Assembly (NCBI RefSeq): GCF_000204055.1
Contig: NW_006768844.1
Location: 281,041 to 345,040, forward strand
Reading direction: 5' to 3'
Length of the DNA stretch: 64,000 nt
Origin: Melampsora larici-populina 98AG31
Taxonomy: Eukaryota > Basidiomycota > Pucciniomycetes > Pucciniales > Melampsoraceae
A program made the position numbers and the translations under genes. The notes under the pieces are model-generated. The model was given only the letters and a program-made list of their open reading frames with translations, was not told the DNA's origin and searched no databases. Of the stretch, positions 22,341 through 32,076 are shown one piece after another. The first letter of the stretch is position 1. Each line of letters starts with the position of its first letter.

Positions 22341-22979
22341 ATGAATACCTTTTCCTCGATGGACAGCCAACCACCATGTCCTGACTGTGGACACGACTTC
22401 CCACTGAGACCTAAGACAGATCCAAACTGTGGTTGTTGTCAATGGCGCAAAGCTCATAACGGAACCAACTGTGAATTTCCATACTGTCACTTATGTGGAG
22501 TAGTTTATAAATATCTTGAAGGTATACATTGTAGCGCATGTTCAAGGACACCTTTAGCTTTATCTTTGAATACCTTGAAAGTTGTTGCTTCTTCAAGTCT
22601 TCAAGCACCCAAACAATCTGTCCAGCCGCTGATTCCTAACACAGCCAACCCAAATGAACTTCCAGCCCACCTATTCATGTCAAACGTTGTGACCTTGCCA
22701 GCAGCTTTATCTTTTCCCGGACCTGTTCAACAATTGTCAAGCTCCAACTCTACTGATTTTAGCTCTTGCCAAGCTGAGGAACTTGTACACATCTGAACTA
22801 CAAAGAATTGGACAAACTGGCCAAATCCTCCAATCAAAAAAGCTGTTCTCCAACCAAAACCTTCAAAGACTGTACCGACACCAAAACGTGAAGGTAAAAT
22901 TAAGATGACACTGTTGTACCTCAAGGGTACAAGGAAAACTCAACATCCGCTCGATCCAAAGATTGCTAGTTTACCCTAA
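22341..22979 (+). pseudogene. Cys-rich putative zinc-binding protein, rust-type, with in-frame TGA
   Basis: From the ATG at 22341 the protein has PPCPDCGHDFPL, then CGCCQWRKAHNGTNC, FPYCHLCGVVYKYL and HCSAC: regularly spaced CxxC pairs suggesting a compact zinc-ribbon-like fold. The rest is Ser/Pro-rich. A TGA at 22794-22796 interrupts; the same frame then continues (TTKNWTNWPNPP ... PTPKREGKIKM) to TAA at 22977-22979. I remember similar Cys-rich proteins with a CxxC...WR...C pattern in rust genomes, but know no function. It lies just upstream of the large retroelement N1; whether it belongs to the neighbouring transposon or is an independent gene cannot be told from this window. Confidence 0.55.
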
Positions 22980-23295
22980 GCCTGCGACGGTAGGCCTAGA
23001 GTCCATTACGTAAACGTAGGGGGCGGGATAAACAGGTGCGGGGCAACTCACGGTCCCAGTAGACGGGGCCCGTAACATGGGAAGAATTATTCTGAAACAG
23101 AAGAGAAAATTTTTCACTTCCTCTTCCACTTCAGCTTCTTCTCTCACTTCTGCCCCCTCATCAGCACCTTCTTATCTTTTTTGTGCCTTTTTCTACTCTT
23201 CTAGCTCTTAGAAAAATTTCGAACATCTTCTCTCTCTATTCAGAATCTTTATATATCCTTCTATAGATATTCCTTGTCATCATTTCTTTGATATC

Positions 23296-23347
23296 ATGGA
23301 GTCAACTCAAAAAGAAAAACTCGTAGCAGCTAAGAATAAATTGCATC
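23296..23347 (+). pseudogene. N1 gag, first coding fragment (interrupted by N3)
   Basis: The ATG at 23296 starts MESTQKEKLVAAKNKLH; the frame is cut by the N3 insertion and resumes at 30358 (LEAEEKKRMQAEKER) when the flanks are joined at the shared hexamer GCATCT. The join makes one continuous, highly charged helix, so this is the true start of N1 gag. Upstream (22980-23295) is non-coding leader, pyrimidine-rich. Confidence 0.7.
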
Positions 23348-23348
23348 T

Positions 23349-23615
23349 CCACTCTTTTAGATCACTCTACGTAACATAGTAATATTATTATCATTATGGT
23401 AAATATCAACTTACTCATAAATTGAGTTGTTATATTATCACCATCCTTACCCTTACCTTGCCACGTGGTGAGGTAAGGGTTATTTGGGAAAGTGCGCTAC
23501 CCAAACTCGAATTTGGTTTTCGTGAACCAAATCTTTGGTTGCACGAAACCAACTTTTTGGTTTATTTCAACCAACGTTGGTTTGTCCGAACCAACGTTTG
23601 CTGTTAGCTTGAGCA
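23349..23615 (-). repeat. N3 split direct repeat, copy B2
   Basis: 267 bp; same as 23901-24167 except for one visible difference (AAACTCG versus AAGCTCG). Contains several TTGGTT/AACCAA words. Confidence 0.9.
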
Positions 23616-23663
23616 GCACCCTGATCAAAAGGATGGTTATCCCATTGTAGGGTGGGTGGGATG

Positions 23664-23899
23664 GAAAAAGTTTTTAAAGTGAACTTTAAAGAGAGATCAA
23701 AAAGGAGACTGAGTTATTAGATACCACAAACTTGTGTACGAAACTACTGAGCGGGATGAGTGAGTCGAAATAGGAAAAGGGTTGTGTATTTCCTTACTCG
23801 ACCTCCTCCCCGCGGGTGACATGTAAATAAGTATTTCACGTGTCAGTTTCACACATCGTGGACACTTCCACCAAAGCGTACCTTTATTGGTGTATCTAA
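23664..23899 (-). repeat. N3 split direct repeat, copy A2
   Basis: 236 bp; matches 30114-30349 with about three single-base differences. It directly abuts B1, as in the central A2-B junction of Ngaro elements. Confidence 0.9.
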
Positions 23900-23900
23900 T

Positions 23901-24167
23901 CCACTCTTTTAGATCACTCTACGTAACATAGTAATATTATTATCATTATGGTAAATATCAACTTACTCATAAATTGAGTTGTTATATTATCACCATCCTT
24001 ACCCTTACCTTGCCACGTGGTGAGGTAAGGGTTATTTGGGAAAGTGCGCTACCCAAGCTCGAATTTGGTTTTCGTGAACCAAATCTTTGGTTGCACGAAA
24101 CCAACTTTTTGGTTTATTTCAACCAACGTTGGTTTGTCCGAACCAACGTTTGCTGTTAGCTTGAGCA
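23901..24167 (-). repeat. N3 split direct repeat, copy B1
   Basis: Direct copy of 23349-23615, offset by exactly 552 bp. Confidence 0.9.
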
Positions 24168-24417
24168 CTCACACCTCCTCTTCCTCTGGGGGGTGGTTGT
24201 CCGAGTCCCCTGAACCGAGGTTGGGATGGTACGACCATGCCGTCCTTGGCCAAGCGGACAACCCCCCAAACGGCATGACGGGATATTTGCCGGCTTAACT
24301 TGTACTCTTTGATCTTTGAGGATCCGTGTTCTGTATGAGCACGTGGGTCATGGAATGGCAAAACTTTAATTGTAAACCTGCATGATCACCCATTCATTCC
24401 TTCCCCATCTCCAAAGT

Positions 24418-25617
24418 TTAATCTGTCAACCTTATAGCGTCTAAAAACAACTTTGTCATTCTCGTTTCTTCGTCTGAGAATTCTTTAACGTAACGTCTGA
24501 AGGATTCAGATTTCCATCTTCCAACTTTTTTAATTGTCTTTTCTGAAGTCCCTAAGTTCACTCTTAGGGACGCACCTCCAACCCGAAACGAATGGCCGGA
24601 CCATTTCTCTAACGAAGCCTTGCCCCAAACCTTCTCTACTCCTTTTATAAAGGAATTTTTCGTCAAAATACCATCCTTTGTTTGAAACAAGAACGCTTCT
24701 CTGCCCTTCTCTGGATTCATGCGTATGATTCGATCCAGAGCTTTCACCGGGTCCAGGATCGACGGTTGGGATTGAAGGTGAATAACTTGAATCTCGTTCG
24801 GACCTGCCGTCTTCCCCTTTCTTAAGTGTAATCTTGCCCACCTCCCTTTCTCTGACACCCCGAACTCTACATGATGATTAAGCAACGCTCCTTCTAATTT
24901 CGTTGTTCTAAAGATTTCACCCAACCTTATCATACCCCAGAAGGCGATTAAGCCGATGTTCACTGCTAGGTCTTGTAAGTCCGACTTTCCATATGATTCG
25001 ACTAATAGGCGGTACAGTTGCTGAACTTTTACTGGTTTCTTGCTTGATTCCAGCACAACTCCTTCTTCCTCTCGTTTAGTAGCGCGTAACAACATCTTTA
25101 TTATATTTCTGTCGACTTGAATTGCGCGGAGATGCTTGACGATATGCCAGGCGTTGATCCCATCGAGGTATTTATCGATGGTCTTCGCCGTAATCGGTTT
25201 CTTAGGTGGATTAGGTATGTCGACCTTTGTTCTACCTGCCCATGTTATAAAACCATATATATCTTTCTTTCCTATAGGTTGTTTTTCGTCGAACTCTTTC
25301 CCTGTCGATTCAATGTAAGCTATGTACTTCGACAAACCGGATGAATAACCCGATAGAGTTGTTCTTGCCCAGCTTCCAACCGCTAGATGCGCCCCAGGAT
25401 GCGTTGACTTTCAAGCCGCTTTCCCGAAATGACCTGGTACGTCATATGGTGATCTCGTTGCTTTGCGATTATTCGTTTTTTCGCGAGGCATAGATTGGGA
25501 TGGTGCTAATGGTCTGGAACGTTTGCTTTGAGAATTGGCAAACAGTTTCCGCTGCTCACCCTCTGAATTGAAACTCACGCGACGGTTCGGACTTCCTTCC
25601 AATCCGCCTTCCGTCAT
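24418..25617 (-). pseudogene. N3 tyrosine recombinase, one in-frame TGA near the N-terminus
   Basis: The frame 25617-24418 is 400 codons with a TGA at 25411-25413. The main part contains the integrase-like SAM-type helices (DKYLDGINAWHIVKHLRA), the first catalytic Arg in AFWGMIRLGEIF, WSGHSFRVGGAS with the His-x-x-Arg box, and a C-terminal VGRWKSESFRRYV segment that should carry the nucleophilic Tyr. It closely resembles the N2 and N1 recombinases. No ATG lies between the TGA and the conserved part, so either the copy is disabled or the stop is bypassed. Role by family: recombining the circular DNA intermediate into the genome in place of a DDE integrase. Confidence 0.85.
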
Positions 25618-25779
25618 TTCCTTTACATCTCATATGCGCTTCTTATGGGCTCCTCAAGGCTCAATCATCTTCTTATGAATATCTCAGGGTTCTCACGCGG
25701 TAAGTAGGGCAACTCAATCGTATCTTTTCCCCTTTTTTGGGCTCAGACTTGGAAAAAAGGCGACCAAAGTTCATTATCA

Positions 25780-27648
25780 TTACGTTTGCTCTAGGAACAC
25801 CCGCAAATCTGCAGGTAGGTCTATCCACATTTTATCTTGCTTCTTCTTTCTAGATATCTTTCCTCTTGAGAGAGCGTCTGCAGCATTATCTGCCGAAACT
25901 ACTCGTTTTGCCGTTATGGCATACTGTTTTGTCAGTAACCTTTCTTGGATATTCTTCCATTCTGCGTTAACTAATGAGTCTTTTGATTTTCCGTTGATAA
26001 TCACATTTTCCGTTACCGTGTTGTCTGTCAATACTAGGTAATTTCTTCCTTTGACTTGTTCTAATTGTTCTATCGTTAGTAACCCAAGTCGGATGGCTAC
26101 CGTTTCGGCCCAAGCAATTCTGCGTTTGTCCCCGTTTCTGTCTTTTTCTCTCCACCCTTCTTTTAATTTGAACTGAGTCCATCTTTTCCCAATTATTACG
26201 CCTATTCCATAGGATGTTGATGCATCACCCACCCATCCAACGTTCCTTACCTCCGGTTTTGGAATTACCCGCAGCGGATCTGCCTTTCTCAAGGTACATA
26301 ACCATATCTTTGGGTCTTCTCTGACCTCCTCTGGTAAGTGTCTCAAGGCAAATTTATTTCCCCAATTTTTCATCATTCTATATATGGCTGATGTGTAAAC
26401 CCTCATTTGCGGAAAGACAAAGGTGATGTGATTCAGCCGGCCCACTAATACCTCTGTGTTTTTAAATGACTGCTTTTCTTGTTGTGCGTATTCTCGTATT
26501 TGATCCATCCGTAGTTCAATTTTCTCCTCTGGAAGTCTGACCGTCCTATTTTCTCCGTTCCATACAAAACCGAGATATTTCTGCTCTGAATCAAATTCAC
26601 GCCATTTTTTCTCATTGGTCTCTACTCCTAATTCTTCACTTGCGGCGGCTATTTGTCGCATTGTCGTTGGATTCGATCCGTCCGCTGGTTTGACGAACAA
26701 GGTATCGTCTACCCACCTAAATCCTTGAAGTAGATTGAACCTGATCATGATTATCTCTTTCCAAGCTTCAGCCGCTTGTCTGAAAGTACCGCAACCCCCT
26801 ACGCCACCAAACTGAACTCGAGTGTCCACATAAACACGATTATTGAAGTCAAGTACCATTAAGAACCACCACTGGTCCATCGCTACCGGTATCTGTCGAT
26901 AGGCTTTGGCCCAATCAAACACACCGAGCACTACCTTTCCATTATGAGTCGTGAAAAACCAAGCCACTGTTCTAAAGTCATCCCACGTTGTCTCAAAATC
27001 GTCTTTATCCACCCAAAAGTTCACCGATTCAATTTCAGGATCGTTCTTTGGATAAGATAAATTGCTGATTGGTCTAAAGGATCCATCGCCGTTTACTACG
27101 GCGCCTAGAGGGTTTGTCCTGAAAAAGCCAACTTTTTCGTAAGCTTCTTCCTTGGTCCACGGACCGAATATCCGCCCCTTCTCTACTTCTTGTCTGAAAT
27201 TCTCTTCAATCTTCTCTTTTGCCATGAAAGCTGACTTATGATTTTCCGGGCAGAAGTATTTCATTCCTCTCACTTTTGCGTTTCGTATCCCCTGGTCAAA
27301 GCCTAACTCAAAACCTCGGATGATATGTTTGTATTTGTGTTTGATTCTATACTTCCACAATTGTTCTTTCCACATTGGTATGTTCATCTTGCAAGAAGGT
27401 CTGGTCGGCCAAACTCTTCCTCGTGGTGCTGACACATCATCTCTCTTTAGATTACTTCGCTCGTGTGAGCCTTTCTTATCTGGCTCGACGTACAGCGAGT
27501 TCTGATTTGGATCGAGGCATGACAGGGTTTCAGGGTCTGTAGGTTTGATAAAGGGTGAGGGCATTCTAAATGTGGCTTCTAACATGGGATGATCATAATA
27601 CTCATGTAAAGGGGAACTTTCCCTTTTTGGCAAATCAAAACCAGTCAA
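25780..27648 (-). CDS. N3 reverse transcriptase-RNase H, 622 aa, open
   Basis: A single open frame. N-terminal region with MWKEQLWKYRIKHKYKHI and CPENHKSAF; RT core with NGDGSFRPISNLSYPK, FDWAKAYRQIPV, FGGVGGCGTF and the catalytic box GFRWVDDTLFV (xxDD form). The RNase H part has WVGDASTSYGIGVI, RIAWAETVAIRLGL, LVLTDNT and NAADALSRG (the D-E-D-D set). The order and wording are those of Ngaro/DIRS-type polymerases. It lies between gag (98 bp upstream) and the recombinase (162 bp downstream). Full length with no stops; likely functional. Confidence 0.9.
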   Translation of the reverse strand: MTGFDLPKRESSPLHEYYDHPMLEATFRMPSPFIKPTDPETLSCLDPNQNSLYVEPDKKGSHERSNLKRDDVSAPRGRVWPTRPSCKMNIPMWKEQLWKYRIKHKYKHIIRGFELGFDQGIRNAKVRGMKYFCPENHKSAFMAKEKIEENFRQEVEKGRIFGPWTKEEAYEKVGFFRTNPLGAVVNGDGSFRPISNLSYPKNDPEIESVNFWVDKDDFETTWDDFRTVAWFFTTHNGKVVLGVFDWAKAYRQIPVAMDQWWFLMVLDFNNRVYVDTRVQFGGVGGCGTFRQAAEAWKEIIMIRFNLLQGFRWVDDTLFVKPADGSNPTTMRQIAAASEELGVETNEKKWREFDSEQKYLGFVWNGENRTVRLPEEKIELRMDQIREYAQQEKQSFKNTEVLVGRLNHITFVFPQMRVYTSAIYRMMKNWGNKFALRHLPEEVREDPKIWLCTLRKADPLRVIPKPEVRNVGWVGDASTSYGIGVIIGKRWTQFKLKEGWREKDRNGDKRRIAWAETVAIRLGLLTIEQLEQVKGRNYLVLTDNTVTENVIINGKSKDSLVNAEWKNIQERLLTKQYAITAKRVVSADNAADALSRGKISRKKKQDKMWIDLPADLRVFLEQT

Positions 27649-27745
27649 GCATGTTAGTTCTGAACTTCTCTCTGTTTTGGGGCTTGTTTCATGGGATTCA
27701 TTGCAGGTATTTCAGCACAACATTCCGCCACTTGGACTTATTGGC

Positions 27746-29056
27746 TCACGCTTTCCTTCCCTTCACGGGATTTCCATTTTTGTCACGACGATCAGGGCTT
27801 CTGCTTTTGTCTCTATGACTAGCATACCTGTCCGAGCCATAACGATCTTCCTTCCTCCAATGATTACGACTTCTTCCATCGTCGTACCTTCCTTTATAAC
27901 CACCTCCTCCTTTACCTCCTTTTCCATTCCCTCTGTATGAGCTCGTGGAAGCGTAGCAATTTTCTGAAGAGGTTACTGTCGAGGTATTGTTTGTTGCGTT
28001 TGTTTTTGGTCTGTTTGTCAAAGGGCAGATGTTTGCCTTAGGCCTTCCGGGTGCGTACGGGTTCGTCTTATAATGACGCTTGTTAAAGCTTTCAGCGACT
28101 GTCTTTGCTTCTACTAACAATGTTTCTTGAAGCTCGGCATAATTTCCTATAGATTTGTCGACAGTCTCTCGCATTACCCCTTGTCTTACCAATTGACAAT
28201 ACCTTAGCGCTACCATCCAACCGAAATCTTTCCGTAATTTCTTGACCACCGCGACATGTGCTTTGAATTTTTCCGCAATTGGCTTCCATCCGCATGCCAC
28301 TAGATGACCGCAAAAGAGTTCCATGCAGTCGTTCCATACCTCGAAATCAATTGTAAGTTCTTCGACAGGTGCTTCTCCTCCGTATATTCTCGCCTCTCCT
28401 GACTCTTTCTTATTGGACTTTGTAGTTCTTGTCGACCATGCCTTTTGATCTTTTATGAGCCATTCTTCATCGAATACAGTTAACTGAATATAAGAAGTGA
28501 GTCCTTTTAGAATAATCGTCAATCCTGGGGAAAGAGGTGCCAACGACTCTTTCATCTGAGGGTCTCCGCCTTTCAGAATTCGACCATTATGAACAATGTC
28601 TCCATTCTCCATTTCCAAGGTTCCTTTCTTTGAGGTCATTATCGCGTAAGCCTTGTCTGATTCCTCTTTCGATGAAGCTCCCTCAAACCAAGTTGACCTA
28701 TCGGTTGCTGTGTCGTCCGTCAGGCCGGGTTGAGCTGTTTGGGCGGTAGCTTGTTGTGGCGGTAAAGGTAGTACGAGGTTCTCTGCCGCTTTTGCCTTTG
28801 GGAGTGGGATTACTTCTCTTACGAAGGCTACCGACGTCTCTCCTGAGGCTTTTGAGTTTGTTTCCTCCTCGTCTAACACGTAATTCGTGTCCTTCTTTGG
28901 CTGATTTGGTTCTGTGTCTAATAGGCTCAACAAAGCTGTTGCCGTCACATCGTCGCCTCGACCGTACGCTTCTTGGATCAATGCGCCTATCGTGGTTCTT
29001 CTCGACTCTAAGATATTTCCAAACCAGAGGTGCGTTTCTATTGAATCAGTATCCAT
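27746..29056 (-). CDS. N3 gag-like protein, 436 aa
   Basis: Starts MDTDSIETHLWFGNILESRR. It shares with the N2 and N1 gags a core of (M/L)(V/E)..NGD(I/V)(V/E).(N)GRI, LSPGL..ILK, and a GWMVALRYCQLVRQGVMR block followed by YKTNPYAPGRPKA. The C-terminus is Gly/Arg-rich (GGKGGGGYKGRYDDGRSRN), fitting nucleic-acid binding; no CCHC knuckle was seen. Probably spliced to the exon at 30001-29378. Role by family: nucleocapsid/particle protein. Confidence 0.82.
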   Translation of the reverse strand: MDTDSIETHLWFGNILESRRTTIGALIQEAYGRGDDVTATALLSLLDTEPNQPKKDTNYVLDEEETNSKASGETSVAFVREVIPLPKAKAAENLVLPLPPQQATAQTAQPGLTDDTATDRSTWFEGASSKEESDKAYAIMTSKKGTLEMENGDIVHNGRILKGGDPQMKESLAPLSPGLTIILKGLTSYIQLTVFDEEWLIKDQKAWSTRTTKSNKKESGEARIYGGEAPVEELTIDFEVWNDCMELFCGHLVACGWKPIAEKFKAHVAVVKKLRKDFGWMVALRYCQLVRQGVMRETVDKSIGNYAELQETLLVEAKTVAESFNKRHYKTNPYAPGRPKANICPLTNRPKTNATNNTSTVTSSENCYASTSSYRGNGKGGKGGGGYKGRYDDGRSRNHWRKEDRYGSDRYASHRDKSRSPDRRDKNGNPVKGRKA

Positions 29057-29130
29057 TTCCTTTTCCTCGTTGAGATACTAAAGGCGGGGTATTTCTCTTC
29101 CATGATCGTGTGGGATATATCCCTTTGAAC

Positions 29131-29245
29131 GCCTATTGTTAGCCGGGTCAGGCTGGGCTACTATTATGAGCCGTGCCAGGCTTTTTTGGACACCTACTGT
29201 AAGCCGGGCCTGGCTGGGCACCTATTCTGAGCCAGGCCAGGCTAT
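29131..29245. repeat. Short imperfect tandem repeat in N3
   Basis: About four copies of a 29-31-bp unit (for example CACCTACTGTAAGCCGGGCC), lying between the gag and the upstream exon, probably within an intron or leader. Confidence 0.6.
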
Positions 29246-29377
29246 GTTTCTCCTTATACCGAGTTTTCCGTACTTTAGCTTGGAACTGGATGAAGACAGA
29301 AAAACAAAAACAACAACAAAACATAATTTCTCTTTACACCCTTCACTTTTCTGCCTTATGGCGTTACTTATTTACTG

Positions 29378-30001
29378 TTATACATCTTCACTGACTAATG
29401 CTAATGAGGATGCTTTGTGTTGTACACCACACCACCTATGCACTAGTCTCTTTATCGACTTAATTAAGCAGTTTTTCGACGACGTTTCTCGGTAGTGGGA
29501 TAAATGAGACGAAATGAAAAAAGGATTTTGAAAAGAGAGGTGATGATGGAGCCTGAAAAGGAAGGTGATGACTGGACTAATAGACTGATCATATAAGTGT
29601 TGCTCACCTAGTAAGTTTTGATCTTGTATCTCGCTACCCTCGCTTCCTCCCTCCTCTTCTTCCTCTACTCCCTCAATTCCACCCCACTCTTCATCTTCTC
29701 CTAAGTTCTGATCGTGTCTTCCTTGACTTCCTTGATTAGCTAATTCCTCTCTCTCTCTTCTCCTTTGCTCCTCTCTCGCTCTTCTAAGTCCGCTAGGTCT
29801 TCTTCCAGTTAAACTTCCATTGTTCGAAGGTGTCCTTATTGACGCACGACTTCCAACGTTTCGGCGTCTAGCCGCATTAGCTCCTCGTTTTGGAGTTACC
29901 AGTCGATTTCCTGGTCTTATTCCCGTAGTTGCTGCTGCTGCTCTCGTCAATCTTTGATGTAAGTTTGCTTCTGTTTGAATTATCTCATTTTGAAATGACA
30001 T
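29378..30001 (-). CDS. N3 5' gag exon (N-terminal part of gag)
   Basis: Starts MSFQNEIIQTEANLHQRLTR; Arg-rich (RAREEQRRREREELANQ) then acidic Glu/Gly-rich. N1 (MESTQKEKL...) and N2 (MSMADRISAVNANLRQ) have equivalents in the same place, each acidic and each ending at a Gly codon followed by a GT donor (here L-L-G|GTGAGC at about 29609), so the real exon probably ends there and splices to the gag near 29056. The exact acceptor is unresolved. Confidence 0.6.
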   Translation of the reverse strand: MSFQNEIIQTEANLHQRLTRAAAATTGIRPGNRLVTPKRGANAARRRNVGSRASIRTPSNNGSLTGRRPSGLRRAREEQRRREREELANQGSQGRHDQNLGEDEEWGGIEGVEEEEEGGSEGSEIQDQNLLGEQHLYDQSISPVITFLFRLHHHLSFQNPFFISSHLSHYRETSSKNCLIKSIKRLVHRWCGVQHKASSLALVSEDV

Positions 30002-30113
30002 TCTTCTTCTTTTGTTATTTCTTGATGTTCTATAAAACTTCTTGTCTTTTTTCGATTCTTGTGATATCTCCTTTTTATTCGAAACTTTGATTTGATACGT
30101 TTGAAATGTTTAC

Positions 30114-30349
30114 GAAAAAGTTTTTAAAGTGAACTTTAAAGAGAGATCGAAAAGGAGACTGAGTTATTAGATACCACAAACTTGTGTACGAAACTACTGA
30201 GCGGGATGAGTGAGTCGAAATAGGAAAAGGGTTGTGTATTTCCTTACTCGACCTCCTCCCCGCGGGTGACATGTAAATAAGTATTTCACGTGTCAGTTTC
30301 ACACATTGTGGACGCTTCCACCAAAGCGTACCTTTATTGGTGTATCTAA
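30114..30349 (-). repeat. N3 split direct repeat, copy A1 (5' end of the element)
   Basis: Direct copy of 23664-23899, offset by exactly 6450 bp; lies upstream of N3 gag on the minus strand and probably contains the promoter. Confidence 0.88.
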
Positions 30350-30357
30350 AGATGCAT

Positions 30358-30729
30358 CTAGAAGCTGAGGAAAAGAAGAGGATGCAAGCAGAAAAAGAAA
30401 GAATCCAAGCTGAGGATAGGGCGAAACGAGCAGGCTCCCGTGCTCCGCATTCCTTCCAATTCCTGGGAAGCTCGTCGATTAATCAGCTACCCGACGGCAT
30501 GTCAACTGGTGGAACCACTAATGCGGATAACAATGGCGACCCCATCGAACAGCCGGGTACGGGAGAAGGATCGGGGATCACCAATGGTGAAGAAGGGGAC
30601 AACGAGTCCTCGGAAGTGGAAGATGTCTCTGGAGATTTCAATTCAGCCTTGAAGAAAAGGAAGAAGAGAGCGTTGCAAGATGGCTCACTAGCTCCTAGCT
30701 TCAAAAAGAATAGCCGAATCAAGGGTTAG
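30358..30729 (+). pseudogene. N1 gag, second coding fragment
   Basis: Continues the frame from 23347: charged helix EAEEKKRMQAEKERIQAEDR, then Ser/Gly/Glu-rich sequence and ALKKRKKRALQDG. Ends ...NSRIKG followed by GTTAGT, probably an intron donor, since N2 and N3 break at the equivalent Gly. Likely spliced to the block starting near 31198. The sequence between, 30730-31150, has no convincing coding signal. Confidence 0.6.
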
Positions 30730-31197
30730 TTGATCTTATTCCCGAATTCTTTCTTGGCCTCCAGACTTCGTTCTTCTGGCCTCTGGCTGCCTACAGCACC
30801 GGTATTAGGTTTCCCCCGGGTTCCCTTCAGAGATGCAGCAAGTAGCGCTCTCATTTTGTATGGACCACAGGAAGTGCTGCCTATGGCGCCTTCTTTGTTG
30901 AGAGTCTGTTTAGACAACACATAACTCATATATATAGATGAGATGTGGTCTAAGACTGGTCTTTTCAGGTCGCGATATACGCGCGCACCTCAAAGAGTCG
31001 GATTCCGATCTCTAGGAAAGGACACCCGTAAGGGGGGCTGCTATCAGCACCAACATCTATCTTTTCATGAACCAGAAATTCAATATGTTCAGTTCTGTAC
31101 TGACTTAGTTCCTGGTTCTGCCTTCGGGTTCGCATTTTTGTCAATAGTTCCCTCCTCGGAAGTGAACAATGGTACACCCCAACAGGGTGTGTCAATC

Positions 31198-31649
31198 ATG
31201 GATGAGTTGAACCACACGGTAGAATTTGGCACTGCCGAAGAAGTTAGCGTAGCTCTGGCTAAGGTGGAGGCTGTACTGAAATGCACAGTACATCTGGATA
31301 TTCCGGGTCCCCCTCCACCAGCAGTCGCTCAGGCGACTTCGAACAAATCCAATGAGGGTCTAGTGACAGAGTCCTTGAACAAGGCGCCACAAATCTCTGC
31401 TCAGGTGGTGGAACACACACCCTTGGACTCCAAGTCCAAACGCAAGTCATTGGAAGACAGCGAGGGTCCTCCATCTTCTTCGGATTCCTCGGATGCTGAA
31501 GAGCCACGGAAGAAGCCGAAGAAACACTCCAGATCTACCCACTCCTCAATCAGCCACGGAGGAGGGATATCCACGGTAGAACTCTGAGGAGTGGTCTCCT
31601 TCCTCAGATCTGGTGATAACCCGGACCTTTCAGGTACTCTATCTTATGG
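31198..31649 (+). pseudogene. N1 gag, third coding fragment, cut by N2
   Basis: Reads MDELNHTVEFGTAEEVSVAL (compare the start of the N3 and N2 gags), then Pro/Ser-rich and a basic stretch (EEPRKKPKKHSRS). A TGA at 31585-31587 interrupts; the same frame continues LRSGDNPDLSGTLSYG to about 31649, where the N2 element seems to begin. Confidence 0.55.
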
Positions 31650-32076
31650 AGCTCCCCCCATTGACCCTTCTTGCTTCAATAGACAGAAGGACCGGGTTTG
31701 GGCAAGTGGCAAAGCCATGCCTCGAGTTGGTTCTCTTGAACCAATCTCCTCGAGTCGGCCTCGCACCAACAGTCCCACCCACCCCCCTGAAGGAGCACAC
31801 CATCTTGTCGTTCGGTCAAAGCCTCGGGTCCCCTAAACTTGGCAGCCGGGCTCGGCGCCTAGCCACCCAGGCTCACCCCAAACAACGAGACCCCTATGGG
31901 TGCCCTGTAATTAAGGTTTGCGCTTGAATGACGCCACCTGCTCATTCACTCGCATGATCAGCGCTCAACTGTATATCCAACTCACGCTCATCCCTTGTCT
32001 GCGTAATCGGCGCACTCAGGATCACGATTGATTTCATTTCGAGGACGAGAACTTCATTTACACCGCACTGCGTCTT
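31650..32076. other. 3' non-coding part of N2
   Basis: No gene. GC-rich, with TTGGTTCTCTTGAACCAAT-type short inverted words at about 31721. Expected place of B1-A2-B2 repeats, which were not recognised. Confidence 0.4.

Larger units (their letters stand above)
23349..30359 (-). mobile_element. N3: complete Ngaro-like tyrosine-recombinase retrotransposon with split direct repeats
   Basis: Read on the minus strand the order is A1 (30349-30114), gag exon 1, gag, RT-RNase H, tyrosine recombinase, B1 (24167-23901), A2 (23899-23664), B2 (23615-23349). The A copies (236 bp) and B copies (267 bp) are nearly identical. A1-genes-B1-A2-B2 is the defining arrangement of Ngaro/PAT-type elements. The hexamer GCATCT occurs immediately left of B2 (23343-23348) and four bases beyond A1 (30354-30359); joining there restores the interrupted N1 gag frame. 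The near-identical repeats suggest a recent insertion. Confidence 0.88.

Noticed and set aside
23422..24159. Two identical 61-codon frames
   Set aside because: They lie wholly within the duplicated B repeats of N3 and are explained by the repeat.
24418..25335. Recombinase as a Crypton (DNA transposon) gene
   Set aside because: It is adjacent to gag and RT genes on the same strand within split direct repeats, so it belongs to a retrotransposon.
30483..31507. Minus-strand frames opposite N1 gag
   Set aside because: Antisense shadows of the gag coding frame with no family similarity.
31591..31927. Pro-rich plus-strand frames after the N1 gag fragment
   Set aside because: Beyond about 31650 they run through the non-coding 3' end of N2, in two competing frames with no homology.
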